A DNA stretch of 37,284 nt from Candidatus Zambryskiibacteriota bacterium (lineage in GTDB: Bacteria > Patescibacteriota > Minisyncoccia > Phycocordibacterales > DATDWN01). Every line of letters starts with the position of its first letter. Positions within the stretch are counted from its first letter, which is position 1. Shown here in pieces: positions 28,830-36,592 of this stretch. The notes beneath the pieces were generated by a model. That model did not search any database, was not told the origin of the DNA, and was given only the letters and a program-made list of their open reading frames with translations. The stretch is from contig SIBV01000003.1 of the NCBI GenBank assembly GCA_009694965.1, positions 1-37,284 on the forward strand, given 5' to 3'. The position numbers and the translations under genes are program-made.

Positions 28830-28948
28830 AATTCCAATACGAATATGCGAATGAAACGAATAATGCGAATGTATACGAATAAATACAATCCGTTTTCTAT
28901 CATTCGTAGCCATTCGTAGCTTGGTATTATTCGTTAATTCGTATATTT
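28830..28948 (+). repeat. CGAAT palindromic element, copy 2
   Basis: AATACGAATATGCGAATGAA ... ATTCGTAGCCATTCGTAG ... ATTATTCGTTAATTCG. It ends in GTATATTTAATT a few nt before the acidic-protein ATG, like copy 1 at mutM. Confidence 0.75.
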
Positions 28949-28960
28949 AATTAAAAAATT

Positions 28961-29152
28961 ATGGATGACACATTAGACCCAGAAAAAGAGATTGATGAAA
29001 CAGAAGACGAAGTGGATGACGATGCCATCCTAGGTTTGGTGCCTAAAAAAGGGAAGGTGGCAAAAGAAGAAGACGATTCTGTGGATGCCCTGGCTGAGGA
29101 GGAAGAGGAGATATTGCCGGAAGATTCGTTTGACGATGTTGACTTGTTGTAA
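28961..29152 (+). CDS. Small acidic protein, function unknown
   Basis: A 63-residue protein that is nearly half Asp/Glu (DETEDEVDDDAILGLV, EEDDSVDALAEEEEEILPEDSFDDVDLL), with a short basic island VPKKGKVAK in the middle. I recall similar acidic tails and small proteins near housekeeping genes in Parcubacteria, but cannot name a family. It is likely real because the start follows a CGAAT promoter-like palindrome and the frame has no other purpose. It is convergent with tyrS. It might be a disordered binding partner of a basic protein; this is speculation. Confidence 0.55.
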   Translation: MDDTLDPEKEIDETEDEVDDDAILGLVPKKGKVAKEEDDSVDALAEEEEEILPEDSFDDVDLL

Positions 29153-29178
29153 TTAACTTTTTGTGTTTATTCTCAAAA

Positions 29179-30393
29179 CTACAAAACTTTTATTTTTATA
29201 AATCTCCTCTTGCCTATCTTATAGACCCCGTCTTGTACCTTAAATTCTGTATCAGTTATTTTTTCTTCTGTTTCCATATTGCTAACAGCTCCTTCAGAAA
29301 CCAACCTTCTCCATTCTGATTTAGATATAACGATTTGCTCCACCATAAGGATGTCTACAAACAAAGTGCCTTTTGCAACCGTTACTTCTAGCACATCCTC
29401 CGGTGTCCCCCCTTTGGAAAAAATCTTTTCAAAGTTTTCTTGTGCAGTCTCAGCAGATTTTTCAGAATGTAATTGAGAAATTATAATTCTAGCCACATGC
29501 TTTTTGAGTTCCATTGGATTTTTTTGTATTTCAAAAGATTGAATGTCTTCGTTTGGAATATCTGTTAAGAGAGTAAACATTGGAATTATAGAATCATCAC
29601 CAAGTGACATAATTTTCCCAAATAGATCGTTTGGCTCGTCTGTTAGCCCAATAACATTTCCTTCACTCTTGCCAATTTTTACTCCCTTAGAATCTGCTAG
29701 TATGGGCATAGTCATAACAAATTTTTCCTTACCCTTCATTGCTTTCATAAGCATCCGTCCTGCAAGCATATTAAATGTTTGATCCGACCCACCCAATTCT
29801 AAATCCACATCCATTGCCACAGAATCGTATCCTTGTAAAAGAGGATACAAAAACTCTCTAAGGTTTATAGACTCTCCTGCTTTTAAACGATCCTGGAACA
29901 TATCTCTCTCAATCAATTGTTGAACTGAAAAATGTTGGGCTATATTCAAAATATCAGTTTTGGTTAGTTTGTTTAACCAATCCCCGTTATATAAAATCTT
30001 AATTGGATTTTGTCCGTGAAAACGAACTATTTTTGAAGCTTGATTGATGTAATTTTTTGCATTGGCGCGTAATTCTTCGCTAGTAAAGAATTTTTCTCTT
30101 GTTTTTTTCTTCCCTGAAGGATCTCCTGCTTCTCCAGTACCATCACCTATAAGAAAAATCACTTCATGTCCTAAATCCTGCCACTGTCTGTGTTTTCGGA
30201 GCCCCACCATGTGTCCCAAGTGAAGTTTGTCTCCAGTCGGATCAAAACCTTGATATAGCTTTAACTTTTTTCCAGACAAAAGGACACTTTCCAGCATTTC
30301 TTTTGTAGGGTAAATTTTATCCACTCCTCGAGTCAGTAATTCCTCAATTTTCTCTTTATCTACTATAATTTTTGGCTTTCGAAAGTTAAACAT
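29179..30393 (-). CDS. tyrS: Tyrosyl-tRNA synthetase
   Basis: TyrRS charges tRNA-Tyr. The 404-residue protein is class I: GFDPTGDKLHLGHMVGLRK gives the HIGH motif (HLGH), and KIGKSEGN is a KMSKS variant. FLYPLLQGYDSVAMDVDLELGGSDQTFN is the tyrosine/tRNA-binding segment. The C-terminal S4 domain is visible (SKSEWRRLVSEGAVSN ... GVYKIGKRRFIKIKV). Length is typical of the TyrS-2 group. Confidence 0.95.
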   Translation of the reverse strand: MFNFRKPKIIVDKEKIEELLTRGVDKIYPTKEMLESVLLSGKKLKLYQGFDPTGDKLHLGHMVGLRKHRQWQDLGHEVIFLIGDGTGEAGDPSGKKKTREKFFTSEELRANAKNYINQASKIVRFHGQNPIKILYNGDWLNKLTKTDILNIAQHFSVQQLIERDMFQDRLKAGESINLREFLYPLLQGYDSVAMDVDLELGGSDQTFNMLAGRMLMKAMKGKEKFVMTMPILADSKGVKIGKSEGNVIGLTDEPNDLFGKIMSLGDDSIIPMFTLLTDIPNEDIQSFEIQKNPMELKKHVARIIISQLHSEKSAETAQENFEKIFSKGGTPEDVLEVTVAKGTLFVDILMVEQIVISKSEWRRLVSEGAVSNMETEEKITDTEFKVQDGVYKIGKRRFIKIKVL

Positions 30394-30432
30394 TTTATTA
30401 GCTTTAGTCCTATTACATTATCATAAATGTGG

Positions 30433-30438
30433 TAGAAT
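30433..30438 (+). promoter_or_regulatory. -10 box TAGAAT, leaderless start
   Basis: TAGAAT is 7 nt before the ATG at 30446; the spacer ACGAAGG also contains a weak purine run. Confidence 0.6.
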
Positions 30439-30445
30439 ACGAAGG

Positions 30446-32626
30446 ATGAAAAGAGCTCTTTTATTTTTTAAAAAGAAATTAGGCAAGCACGGTATTAGAA
30501 ATATAGCTGTCTTTTTACTAGCGTGTTTTATGGTCTTGGCTAGTATAATGCTTATTTGGGTATCCACCTTCAAAATCCCCTCACTAGACGCGGTAAGGGA
30601 CCGAAAAATCAGCCAATCCACAAAAATTTACGACAATACGGGTAAAATCCTCTTATATGATGTTTTCCAAAAAACAAAAAGGACTGTCGTCCCTTTTGAA
30701 GAAATTTCTCTTTATATAAAAGATGCTACCTTATCTATTGAGGATAAGGAATTCTATACACATAGAGGTTTCAAACCACTTTCTGTTTTGAGAGCGGTTA
30801 TTGTGAACATTTTGTCTTTAAGCTACAGCCAAGGGGGGTCAACTATAACTCAACAGGTTGTAAAAAACTCTATTCTTACAGGTGACAAAACTCCAACTAG
30901 AAAACTGAAGGAGTTGGTGATTTCCTTAAAACTAGAAACGGCAATTTCTAAACAGGAAATATTTAGCATGTATTTAAACGAGATACCTTATGGTGGAAGC
31001 ATTTATGGAGTAGAGGAAGCTAGCCAAACTTTTTTTGGCAAAAAGGCAAGCGAAGTTACAATATCTGAGGCGGCATACCTTGCCTCTCTTCCTCAAGCTC
31101 CTACCTATTTTTCCCCATACGGAAAAAACAAAGTAAAACTAGATGAAAGAAAAAATGTGGTGCTAAGAGAAATGCGAAGGGATGGAAAAATAACTGAAGA
31201 AGAATATACGAAAGCTCTAGCTGAAAAAGTTGAATTTATTCAAAAATCTATTTTTGGAATCAAAGCTCCACACTTTGTGATGTTTGTGAAAGATTATTTG
31301 GAAAAGAAATACGGGAAAGATGTTTTGGAACAAGGTGGTCTCAAAATAATAACAACCTTAAATTATGAACTGCAATCAAAAGCCGAGGCTACTGCAAAGA
31401 AATTTGCCGATATAAATCAAAAGAGTTTTAACGGGTCAAACGACGCTTTTATCGCCATAGATCCGAAGACTGGAGGGATACTAACTATGGTGGGATCTAG
31501 GGACTATTTTGATAAGGAAATTGATGGAAACTTCAATGTTACGACCGCACACAGACAACCTGGGTCGACTTTCAAACCTTTTGCTTACGCTCAAGCTTTC
31601 GTAAAAGGCTACACACCTGAAACTATTGTGTTTGATCTTCCTACCCAGTTCTCAACAAACTGCCCTATAGACGACTTTACAACAACGACAGATGGAAAAT
31701 GTTATGGCCCTGGAAACTATGACGACAAGTTTAGAGGCCCTATGACGCTGCGTGAGGCACTAGCTCAATCTATAAACGTTCCTTCAGTAAAAGTTCTATA
31801 TCTAGCCGGCATTTCTGATTCAATAGACCTTGCGAAGAATATGGGAATAGGTAACCTTCAGAACTCCAACACTTATGGACTTACTCTAGTTTTGGGAGGT
31901 GGTGAAGTTTCACTTCTAGATATGGTTTCGGCTTATGGGGTTTTTGCTACGGAAGGCGTTAGAAATCCATATGTGAGCATACTCAAGGTGGAGGACAAGA
32001 ACGGGAATGTTTTAGAAGAGATTAAACTTCGACCAACACAAGTCTTGGACGCTGAAGTATCTCGAAAAATATCTGATATTCTAAACGATAACATTGCCAG
32101 AACACCACTTTATGGAGCAAACTCTAGAATTTATTTCCCTGGACGAGATGTTGCTGTGAAAACGGGAACTACCAACAACTATAGGGATGCTTGGATTGTG
32201 GGCTACACCCCTAGTGTGGTTGTTGGTACTTGGGCCGGAAACAACGACAACACTCCGATGGCAAAAAAGGTTTCTGGCCTGATAGTTGCTCCTATGTGGA
32301 GAGAGTTTATGGATGAAGTACTAAAAACTGTTCCAGATGAGTCCTTCAATGAACCAGTCTTGGATGATGCTTATGAATTAAAGCCTGTGCTTCGAGGAAA
32401 ATGGCAAGGAGGTGTATCAAACCTAAACCAAAACATTTTAAATGAAAGCGGAGTGCCTTATAGCTCTCTACAAGAGGTATTGTCTGGAGGTGTCCATAGT
32501 ATTCTATATTGGTTAGACAAAGACAATCCGCGTGGAGCACCGCCAACAAACCCTTCTTCAGATCCTCAGTTTGAAAGGTGGGAATACTCCATTCGTAAGT
32601 GGGCAACAACCCAGGGTTACGAATAA
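30446..32626 (+). CDS. Class A penicillin-binding protein (transglycosylase/transpeptidase)
   Basis: Builds and crosslinks peptidoglycan outside the membrane. The 726-residue protein has a membrane anchor at about 18-40, a GT51 transglycosylase domain (EDKEFYTHRGFKPLSVLRA with the catalytic Glu, GGSTITQQVVKN, LNEIPYGGSIYGVEEA) and a transpeptidase domain with SxxK in GSTFKPFAYAQAF, SxN in SINVPS and KTG in VKTGTTNNYRDAW. All active-site motifs are intact. PBP1A-like in layout. It fits with MurJ as part of a normal wall pathway. Confidence 0.94.
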   Translation: MKRALLFFKKKLGKHGIRNIAVFLLACFMVLASIMLIWVSTFKIPSLDAVRDRKISQSTKIYDNTGKILLYDVFQKTKRTVVPFEEISLYIKDATLSIEDKEFYTHRGFKPLSVLRAVIVNILSLSYSQGGSTITQQVVKNSILTGDKTPTRKLKELVISLKLETAISKQEIFSMYLNEIPYGGSIYGVEEASQTFFGKKASEVTISEAAYLASLPQAPTYFSPYGKNKVKLDERKNVVLREMRRDGKITEEEYTKALAEKVEFIQKSIFGIKAPHFVMFVKDYLEKKYGKDVLEQGGLKIITTLNYELQSKAEATAKKFADINQKSFNGSNDAFIAIDPKTGGILTMVGSRDYFDKEIDGNFNVTTAHRQPGSTFKPFAYAQAFVKGYTPETIVFDLPTQFSTNCPIDDFTTTTDGKCYGPGNYDDKFRGPMTLREALAQSINVPSVKVLYLAGISDSIDLAKNMGIGNLQNSNTYGLTLVLGGGEVSLLDMVSAYGVFATEGVRNPYVSILKVEDKNGNVLEEIKLRPTQVLDAEVSRKISDILNDNIARTPLYGANSRIYFPGRDVAVKTGTTNNYRDAWIVGYTPSVVVGTWAGNNDNTPMAKKVSGLIVAPMWREFMDEVLKTVPDESFNEPVLDDAYELKPVLRGKWQGGVSNLNQNILNESGVPYSSLQEVLSGGVHSILYWLDKDNPRGAPPTNPSSDPQFERWEYSIRKWATTQGYE

Positions 32627-32692
32627 TTTTCAATTTTTAAACAGATTCAAATGCTTTAGTTTAGAAATTAGAAATTGAAAATTAGAAATTGT
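32624..32692. repeat. TTTTCAAT palindromic element after the PBP gene
   Basis: TAATTTTCAATTTTTAAAC ... AAATTGAAAATTAGAAATTG. A shorter member that can also act as a hairpin between the convergent PBP and DciA-like genes. Confidence 0.65.
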
Positions 32693-32947
32693 TTATCTAA
32701 TATCTACTATCTTAAGTCCTGTTAACTGTGTTATTTCCTCTATAATTCTTGTTTTAAATATAAATAGCTTATTTTTTACTCCAGATGAAGCCTTCACCAA
32801 CAAAACACAATCCTTTAACTCAACATCCTCCGGACTTATTTTGATTCCTGTATTTTTATCTATGATTTCTAAAATCTGTCTTCGGTGTAAATCTATAGAA
32901 TTGAGTTTTTTAGTAAACCTTTCTAGATATTTTTGAATATTAAACAT
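32693..32947 (-). CDS. DUF721/DciA-like protein
   Basis: An 84-residue protein, predicted with N-terminal helices (YLERFTKKLNSIDLHRRQILEII) and a following strand pattern (VELKDCVLLVKASSGVKNKLFIFKTRIIEEI). This matches the DUF721/DciA fold, the ancestral loader of the replicative helicase in bacteria that lack DnaC or DnaI. Its place beside dnaN and dnaA supports this role. No catalytic motif is expected. Assignment is by pattern and context, so only moderately sure. Confidence 0.65.
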   Translation of the reverse strand: MFNIQKYLERFTKKLNSIDLHRRQILEIIDKNTGIKISPEDVELKDCVLLVKASSGVKNKLFIFKTRIIEEITQLTGLKIVDIR

Positions 32948-32957
32948 AGTAGATAAA

Positions 32958-33066
32958 CATACTAATTAACGAATAGAGAAATAATATGAATGACTACGAA
33001 TTAGAGAATTAAAAATTTTATTCGTTGCCATTCGTATATTTGTATTGTTCGCATATTCGTATATTT
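32958..33066 (-). repeat. CGAAT palindromic element, copy 3
   Basis: On the minus strand it reads AATACGAATATGCGAAC ... ATTCGTAGTCATTC ... ATTCGTTAATTAGTATG and ends 8 nt or so before the DciA-like start, so it has the same orientation to its downstream gene as the other copies. It is more diverged. Confidence 0.7.
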
Positions 33067-33069
33067 ATT

Positions 33070-34170
33070 TTATTTGTTCATTGGCATAACAAGGTATAGA
33101 AACGACTTATCATTAACCCCTCTTATCACCATCGGTTTATTGTTGTCAGAAAAACTTAAAGATATACTATCTGCATCAATCGCTTGAAAACAGTCTATAA
33201 TGTACTTATGATTAAAGCTTATTATTATTTCCTCTCCCTTCACTACAGCTTCTAGGTTGTTTACATTTTCCCCCACATCCATATTTTTGGTTGTAATTTT
33301 GAAGTTCTTGTCTTTTGGCGAAACATGGAAAATAACCTGACTAAACTTATCTGCAAAAATATTGGAAATACGGAGTCCGCTTATTAAATCTTGTTTCAAA
33401 ACTACAACCTCTGTTTTTATATCCTTAGGAATAATTTGCTTATAATCAGGAAAAACACCATCAATAACCCTGGATGTTATATATAAATCATTGTGAGAAA
33501 ATGCTATTTGGTTGTCATTTAGAAAAACCTCAACATCGTCTTTTATATCATCAATCGTTCTAATTATTTCTCCAACATTTTTAAAAGGTATTAATATTTG
33601 ATTGAATTCTTTGTGTTTTTTGGCTCCTATTCTTTTTTCAGCAAGTCTAAATGAGTCAGTGGCAGCAAAAACCACATCATCTTCATCTGAAGCAACTAAA
33701 ATACTAGCTAAAACTGGACGGATAGTAGAAACAGAGGAACTATATAAAACCGCTTTAAAGCCTTTTATTAAACCAGCAACATTAAATGTAAAAGGTTTAT
33801 TACTCACTACTTTTGGGATATTTGGAAAATCATCGACTGGAAAAGCTTTAATGAGTGATTGTGAGTGTTTTGTAGAAACTTTTAGGTTTCCTTCAACTAC
33901 TTCTAAATTTATATTTTTATCATTGGTTATGTTTGAAATAAAATTATATAAAACAGACCCAGAAACAGCGATGCTTCCAGGTTTAATAACTTTTACTGGA
34001 ATACTTATTTCTATTCCTAAATCTAAATTTGTAGCTTTTATAATAAGAGTTGAATTTTTTGCCTCAAGTAAAATACAATTTAATATTGGCAGTGTTATGT
34101 TTTTACCTGTAATTCTTTCTGCTTTACCTATCGCATAAGCCAACTTATCTTTGATACATTCTATATTCAT
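33070..34170 (-). CDS. dnaN: DNA polymerase III sliding clamp (beta)
   Basis: The beta clamp encircles DNA as a dimer and tethers the polymerase. The 366-residue protein shows the three-domain pattern: N-terminal IECIKDKLAYAIGKAERI ... LPILNCILLEAKNSTLIIKATNLDLGIEI, a middle ATDSFRLAEKRI, and the C-terminal closing VIRGVNDKSFLYLVMPM that forms part of the peptide-binding pocket. Length is standard. It follows dnaA after the putative origin. TAGACT lies 6 nt before the start. Confidence 0.95.
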   Translation of the reverse strand: MNIECIKDKLAYAIGKAERITGKNITLPILNCILLEAKNSTLIIKATNLDLGIEISIPVKVIKPGSIAVSGSVLYNFISNITNDKNINLEVVEGNLKVSTKHSQSLIKAFPVDDFPNIPKVVSNKPFTFNVAGLIKGFKAVLYSSSVSTIRPVLASILVASDEDDVVFAATDSFRLAEKRIGAKKHKEFNQILIPFKNVGEIIRTIDDIKDDVEVFLNDNQIAFSHNDLYITSRVIDGVFPDYKQIIPKDIKTEVVVLKQDLISGLRISNIFADKFSQVIFHVSPKDKNFKITTKNMDVGENVNNLEAVVKGEEIIISFNHKYIIDCFQAIDADSISLSFSDNNKPMVIRGVNDKSFLYLVMPMNK

Positions 34171-34176
34171 AGTAGT

Positions 34177-34182
34177 AGTCTA
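34177..34182 (-). promoter_or_regulatory. -10-like TAGACT, leaderless start
   Basis: On the minus strand TAGACT is 6 nt before the dnaN ATG at 34170. Confidence 0.5.
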
Positions 34183-34194
34183 ATTTTATTTTTT

Positions 34195-34384
34195 TAAAGG
34201 ATTTATTACTATTATAGGGTTTTTTATGTGGATAATCCTCATATCCTTATATTATAAGCCTTATAATAAGTATTTTGTCTGTGGATAAGTGTGCTTTATA
34301 TGTGTATAACCAGGTCTTTTATATTACAATCCACATACTGTTTATTGTTTTTACCTAACTTATCTACATACTATACACAAAGTT
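34195..34384. other. oriC: Probable replication origin (oriC) with DnaA boxes
   Basis: The AT-rich dnaA-dnaN spacer has two perfect DnaA boxes (TGTGGATAA at 34227-34235 and 34280-34288) and near matches TGTGTATAA at 34301-34309 and TTATCTACA at 34360-34368. Neighbouring AT-rich runs could serve as the unwinding region. Gene order dnaA-dnaN, and rpmH-rnpA-yidC on the other side, is typical of the bacterial origin. Confidence 0.75.
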
Positions 34385-35722
34385 TTACACAAAGATAGAC
34401 CTTAATTGATTTATTTCTTGTATAAGTAAATCATCCATTTTCATATCATTTTTTATTTTTTCACAGGAGTGCATAACAGTTGTATGATCTCTTCCCCCAA
34501 GCTTCTCCCCTATTGCTGGGTATGAGATGTTGAAATCCTCTCTCAAGATGTACATTATTATTTGTCTCGGTTTTATGATTTCTTTTTTTCTGGTTTTATC
34601 GTAAATCAACTGCTCTTCTATGTTATAAAATTCTGCAACAGTTTTAACGACCTCTTTTGCAGAAACCAATTTTTTAGGTTTTGTGTTGTTTTTTACAAAA
34701 TTTTTCACTTCAGAAAGAGACAGTTCTCTATTTTTAAGTTCGGACTGACATGTGATGGAGTTTATAATACCCTCAAGCTCTCGTATATTACCGGTTACTG
34801 AGTAAGCTAGGTATTCCACAATATCTTTTGATAGAGGATACTGGCTTGAGCTTGATTTTGTTCTAGTGATTGCTGCACGAGACTCGTTATCTGGTGTTGG
34901 TATGTCTACTGTCATCCCAGCGCTAAATCTAGACTTCAGCCTATCCTCCAAGTCTTGGATAAGTCCAGGGTGCTTATCGGATGAAAATATAATTTGTTTA
35001 TTGTTTTCGTATAGGTGGTTGAACAAGTGGAACAACTGTTCTTGTAACTGCATTTTCCCAGAGAAAAACTGGATATCATCCATAATCAGAACATCATACT
35101 TTCGGTACTTTTCTTTGAAAAAGTTAGGTTTGTTTAGTTGTAGAGCATTAACATACTCCTGAGAAAACTTTTCTGAAGTCGTATAAAAAACCTTTTTGTT
35201 ACTAGTGTTCTTCATATGGTTGCCCACTGCTTGTATGAGGTGTGTTTTTCCGTGTCCTGTTCCCCCATAGATAAACAGAGGGTTATAAACTATTCCAGGC
35301 TTTTTTATGATTGCCTGACTTGCGGCATGAGCGAACTCGTTAAATGGTCCAACAATAAAAGATTCAAAGGTATAGCGTGGATTCAAGTTATCCTCTTTGT
35401 TTATGTAAACATCAGCGATAGGAAGTTCTTTTGTTGTTTGGGTGATTTTTTCTACAACAGGCTTATCTTTTGAGCCGACTTTGGAAATTACATAATGAAG
35501 TGATTGTATGTTGGTTGAGATATTTCGGAGGCCCTTTAGAATTGCATTGTGAAACTTACTACCCAACCAATCTTGAACGAAAGTGTTTGGAACTCCGAGA
35601 TATACAGCCCCATCCTCTTGTTTTACAATGGATGTGTCTTTGAACCAAGTGTTGAAGTTCGGTTTAGAGAGTGTTAACTCCATTTCGATGAGGACGCTAT
35701 CCCAGAGTTTTTTGTTATCCAT
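34385..35722 (-). CDS. dnaA: Chromosomal replication initiator DnaA
   Basis: DnaA binds its boxes, oligomerises with ATP and opens oriC. The 445-residue protein has domain I (LWDSVLIEMELTLSKPNFNTWF), a linker, and the AAA+ domain with NPLFIYGGTGHGKTHL (Walker A 153-160), VLIMDDIQFFSGK (Walker B) and a sensor region. The C-terminal DNA-binding signature YPAIGEKLGGRDHTTVMHSCEKI is clear. TATAAT lies 10 nt before the start codon. The spacer with rpmH carries one near-match box TGTGGATAG (35804-35812), which could serve autoregulation. Confidence 0.97.
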   Translation of the reverse strand: MDNKKLWDSVLIEMELTLSKPNFNTWFKDTSIVKQEDGAVYLGVPNTFVQDWLGSKFHNAILKGLRNISTNIQSLHYVISKVGSKDKPVVEKITQTTKELPIADVYINKEDNLNPRYTFESFIVGPFNEFAHAASQAIIKKPGIVYNPLFIYGGTGHGKTHLIQAVGNHMKNTSNKKVFYTTSEKFSQEYVNALQLNKPNFFKEKYRKYDVLIMDDIQFFSGKMQLQEQLFHLFNHLYENNKQIIFSSDKHPGLIQDLEDRLKSRFSAGMTVDIPTPDNESRAAITRTKSSSSQYPLSKDIVEYLAYSVTGNIRELEGIINSITCQSELKNRELSLSEVKNFVKNNTKPKKLVSAKEVVKTVAEFYNIEEQLIYDKTRKKEIIKPRQIIMYILREDFNISYPAIGEKLGGRDHTTVMHSCEKIKNDMKMDDLLIQEINQLRSIFV

Positions 35723-35816
35723 ATTGAATTACATTATATAGTGAATGAAAAAATATAATACTTGTTAAAAACCTCAAGATATGTTAGTAATATGTGTATA
35801 TGGTGTGGATAGGTAA

Positions 35817-35915
35817 ACATACGAATGATGCGAATGTATGCGAATAATACAACCAAATCATAATTCTATTCGTAGTCATTCGTAGATTCGCATTATTCGT
35901 TAATTCGTATATTAA
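35817..35915 (+). repeat. CGAAT palindromic element, copy 4 (upstream of rpmH)
   Basis: CATACGAATGATGCGAATG ... ATTCGTAGTCATTCGTAG ... ATTATTCGTTAATTCG. It ends in TATATT 7 nt before the rpmH ATG, the clearest case where the element would supply the -10. Confidence 0.78.
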
Positions 35916-35920
35916 ATTCA

Positions 35921-36058
35921 ATGTCTCAAACATACCAACCAAAAAAGAGAAAGAGAGCGAAGTCACACGGTTTTCTAGCTAGAAGTAAGTCAAAAACAGG
36001 CAGAAACACTATTTTAAGAAGAAGAAGAAAGGGTCGGGCTAAACTGAGTACAGTCTAA
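35921..36058 (+). CDS. rpmH: 50S ribosomal protein L34
   Basis: Too short for the ORF track. The 45-residue protein [19 protein letters not shown]...[20 protein letters not shown] is plainly L34: the [10 protein letters not shown] and [11 protein letters not shown] patterns are diagnostic. It starts the rpmH-rnpA-yidC cluster and is divergent from dnaA. TATATT from the CGAAT element lies 7 nt before the ATG. Confidence 0.96.
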   Translation: MSQTYQPKKRKRAKSHGFLARSKSKTGRNTILRRRRKGRAKLSTV

Positions 36059-36061
36059 ACA

Positions 36062-36146
36062 GTTTGTAAAGTCCATAAAGTTTGTAAAGTCCATAAAGTA
36101 GACTAGTTTCAACTTTATAACTTTACAAACTTTTAACTTTATAAAC
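36062..36146. repeat. Tandem and inverted ACTTTATAA repeat, rpmH-rnpA spacer
   Basis: GTTTGTAAAGTCCATAAA occurs twice in direct tandem (36062-36097), then inverted units CTTTATAACTTTACAAAC and CTTTTAACTTTATAAAC follow to 36146, so the whole can fold back. ACTTTTAACTTTATAA is shared with the yebC upstream region. Confidence 0.7.
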
Positions 36147-36155
36147 TAATATCTC

Positions 36156-36518
36156 ATGTTACCTAAAAAAAATAGGATATCTAGAAGAGAAATCGAGGTA
36201 ATTTTGAAAAACGGATCAAGGTACAACTCCCCTAATCTTTTGATGTATTTGTACAAAAACGGAAAAGAGAAAAAACTGCAAAACAGTCAGTTTTCATTCT
36301 CTATTTCAAAGAAAATTTCTAAAAATGCTGTTGATAGGAATAAACAGAGAAGGAGGGGTTACTCTGTAATAAACAAGCATATAGATAAAATAAAAGATGG
36401 GTATTATTGCATGTTTGTTTTTAAAAAGGGGTCAGGGTCAATAAAATACGAAAACCTAGAAAAGGAAATATTGGAGTTACTTTCTGAATCAAATGTGTTT
36501 TACCCCCACACCAAATAA
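36156..36518 (+). CDS. rnpA: RNase P protein component
   Basis: RnpA binds RNase P RNA (rnpB here at 23408) and the tRNA leader. The 120-residue basic protein has the usual N-terminal LPKKNRISRREIEVIL and the RNR-type motif KKISKNAVDRNKQRRRGYSVI (about 52-72). The last residues, PHTK and stop, are encoded by the left inverted repeat of the CCCCCACACC element, so insertion reshaped the C-terminus. No clear -10 at 6-7 nt; TAAACT lies at about 8 nt. Confidence 0.92.
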   Translation: MLPKKNRISRREIEVILKNGSRYNSPNLLMYLYKNGKEKKLQNSQFSFSISKKISKNAVDRNKQRRRGYSVINKHIDKIKDGYYCMFVFKKGSGSIKYENLEKEILELLSESNVFYPHTK

Positions 36519-36582
36519 GACAATATGCCTAGTATAAAAACTATTTTTGTTTAAAATTTGGTTTAAATTTGGTGTGGGGGTA
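36501..36582. repeat. MITE-like element with CCCCCACACC inverted ends, copy 2
   Basis: TACCCCCACACCAAAT (36501-36516) is exactly complementary to 36567-36582. It overlaps the rnpA 3' end and its right end forms part of the yidC -10 box. Copy 1 is at 10702-10806; interiors differ. Confidence 0.8.
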
Positions 36583-36586
36583 TAAT
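36581..36586 (+). promoter_or_regulatory. -10 box TATAAT, leaderless start of yidC
   Basis: TATAAT is exactly 6 nt (AACCCA) before the ATG at 36593; its first two bases belong to the MITE-like element. Confidence 0.7.
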
Positions 36587-36592
36587 AACCCA

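Noticed and set aside
28688-28919. ORF-track frames within 28688-28919 on both strands
   Set aside because: They are translations of two palindromic repeats and mirror each other across strands.
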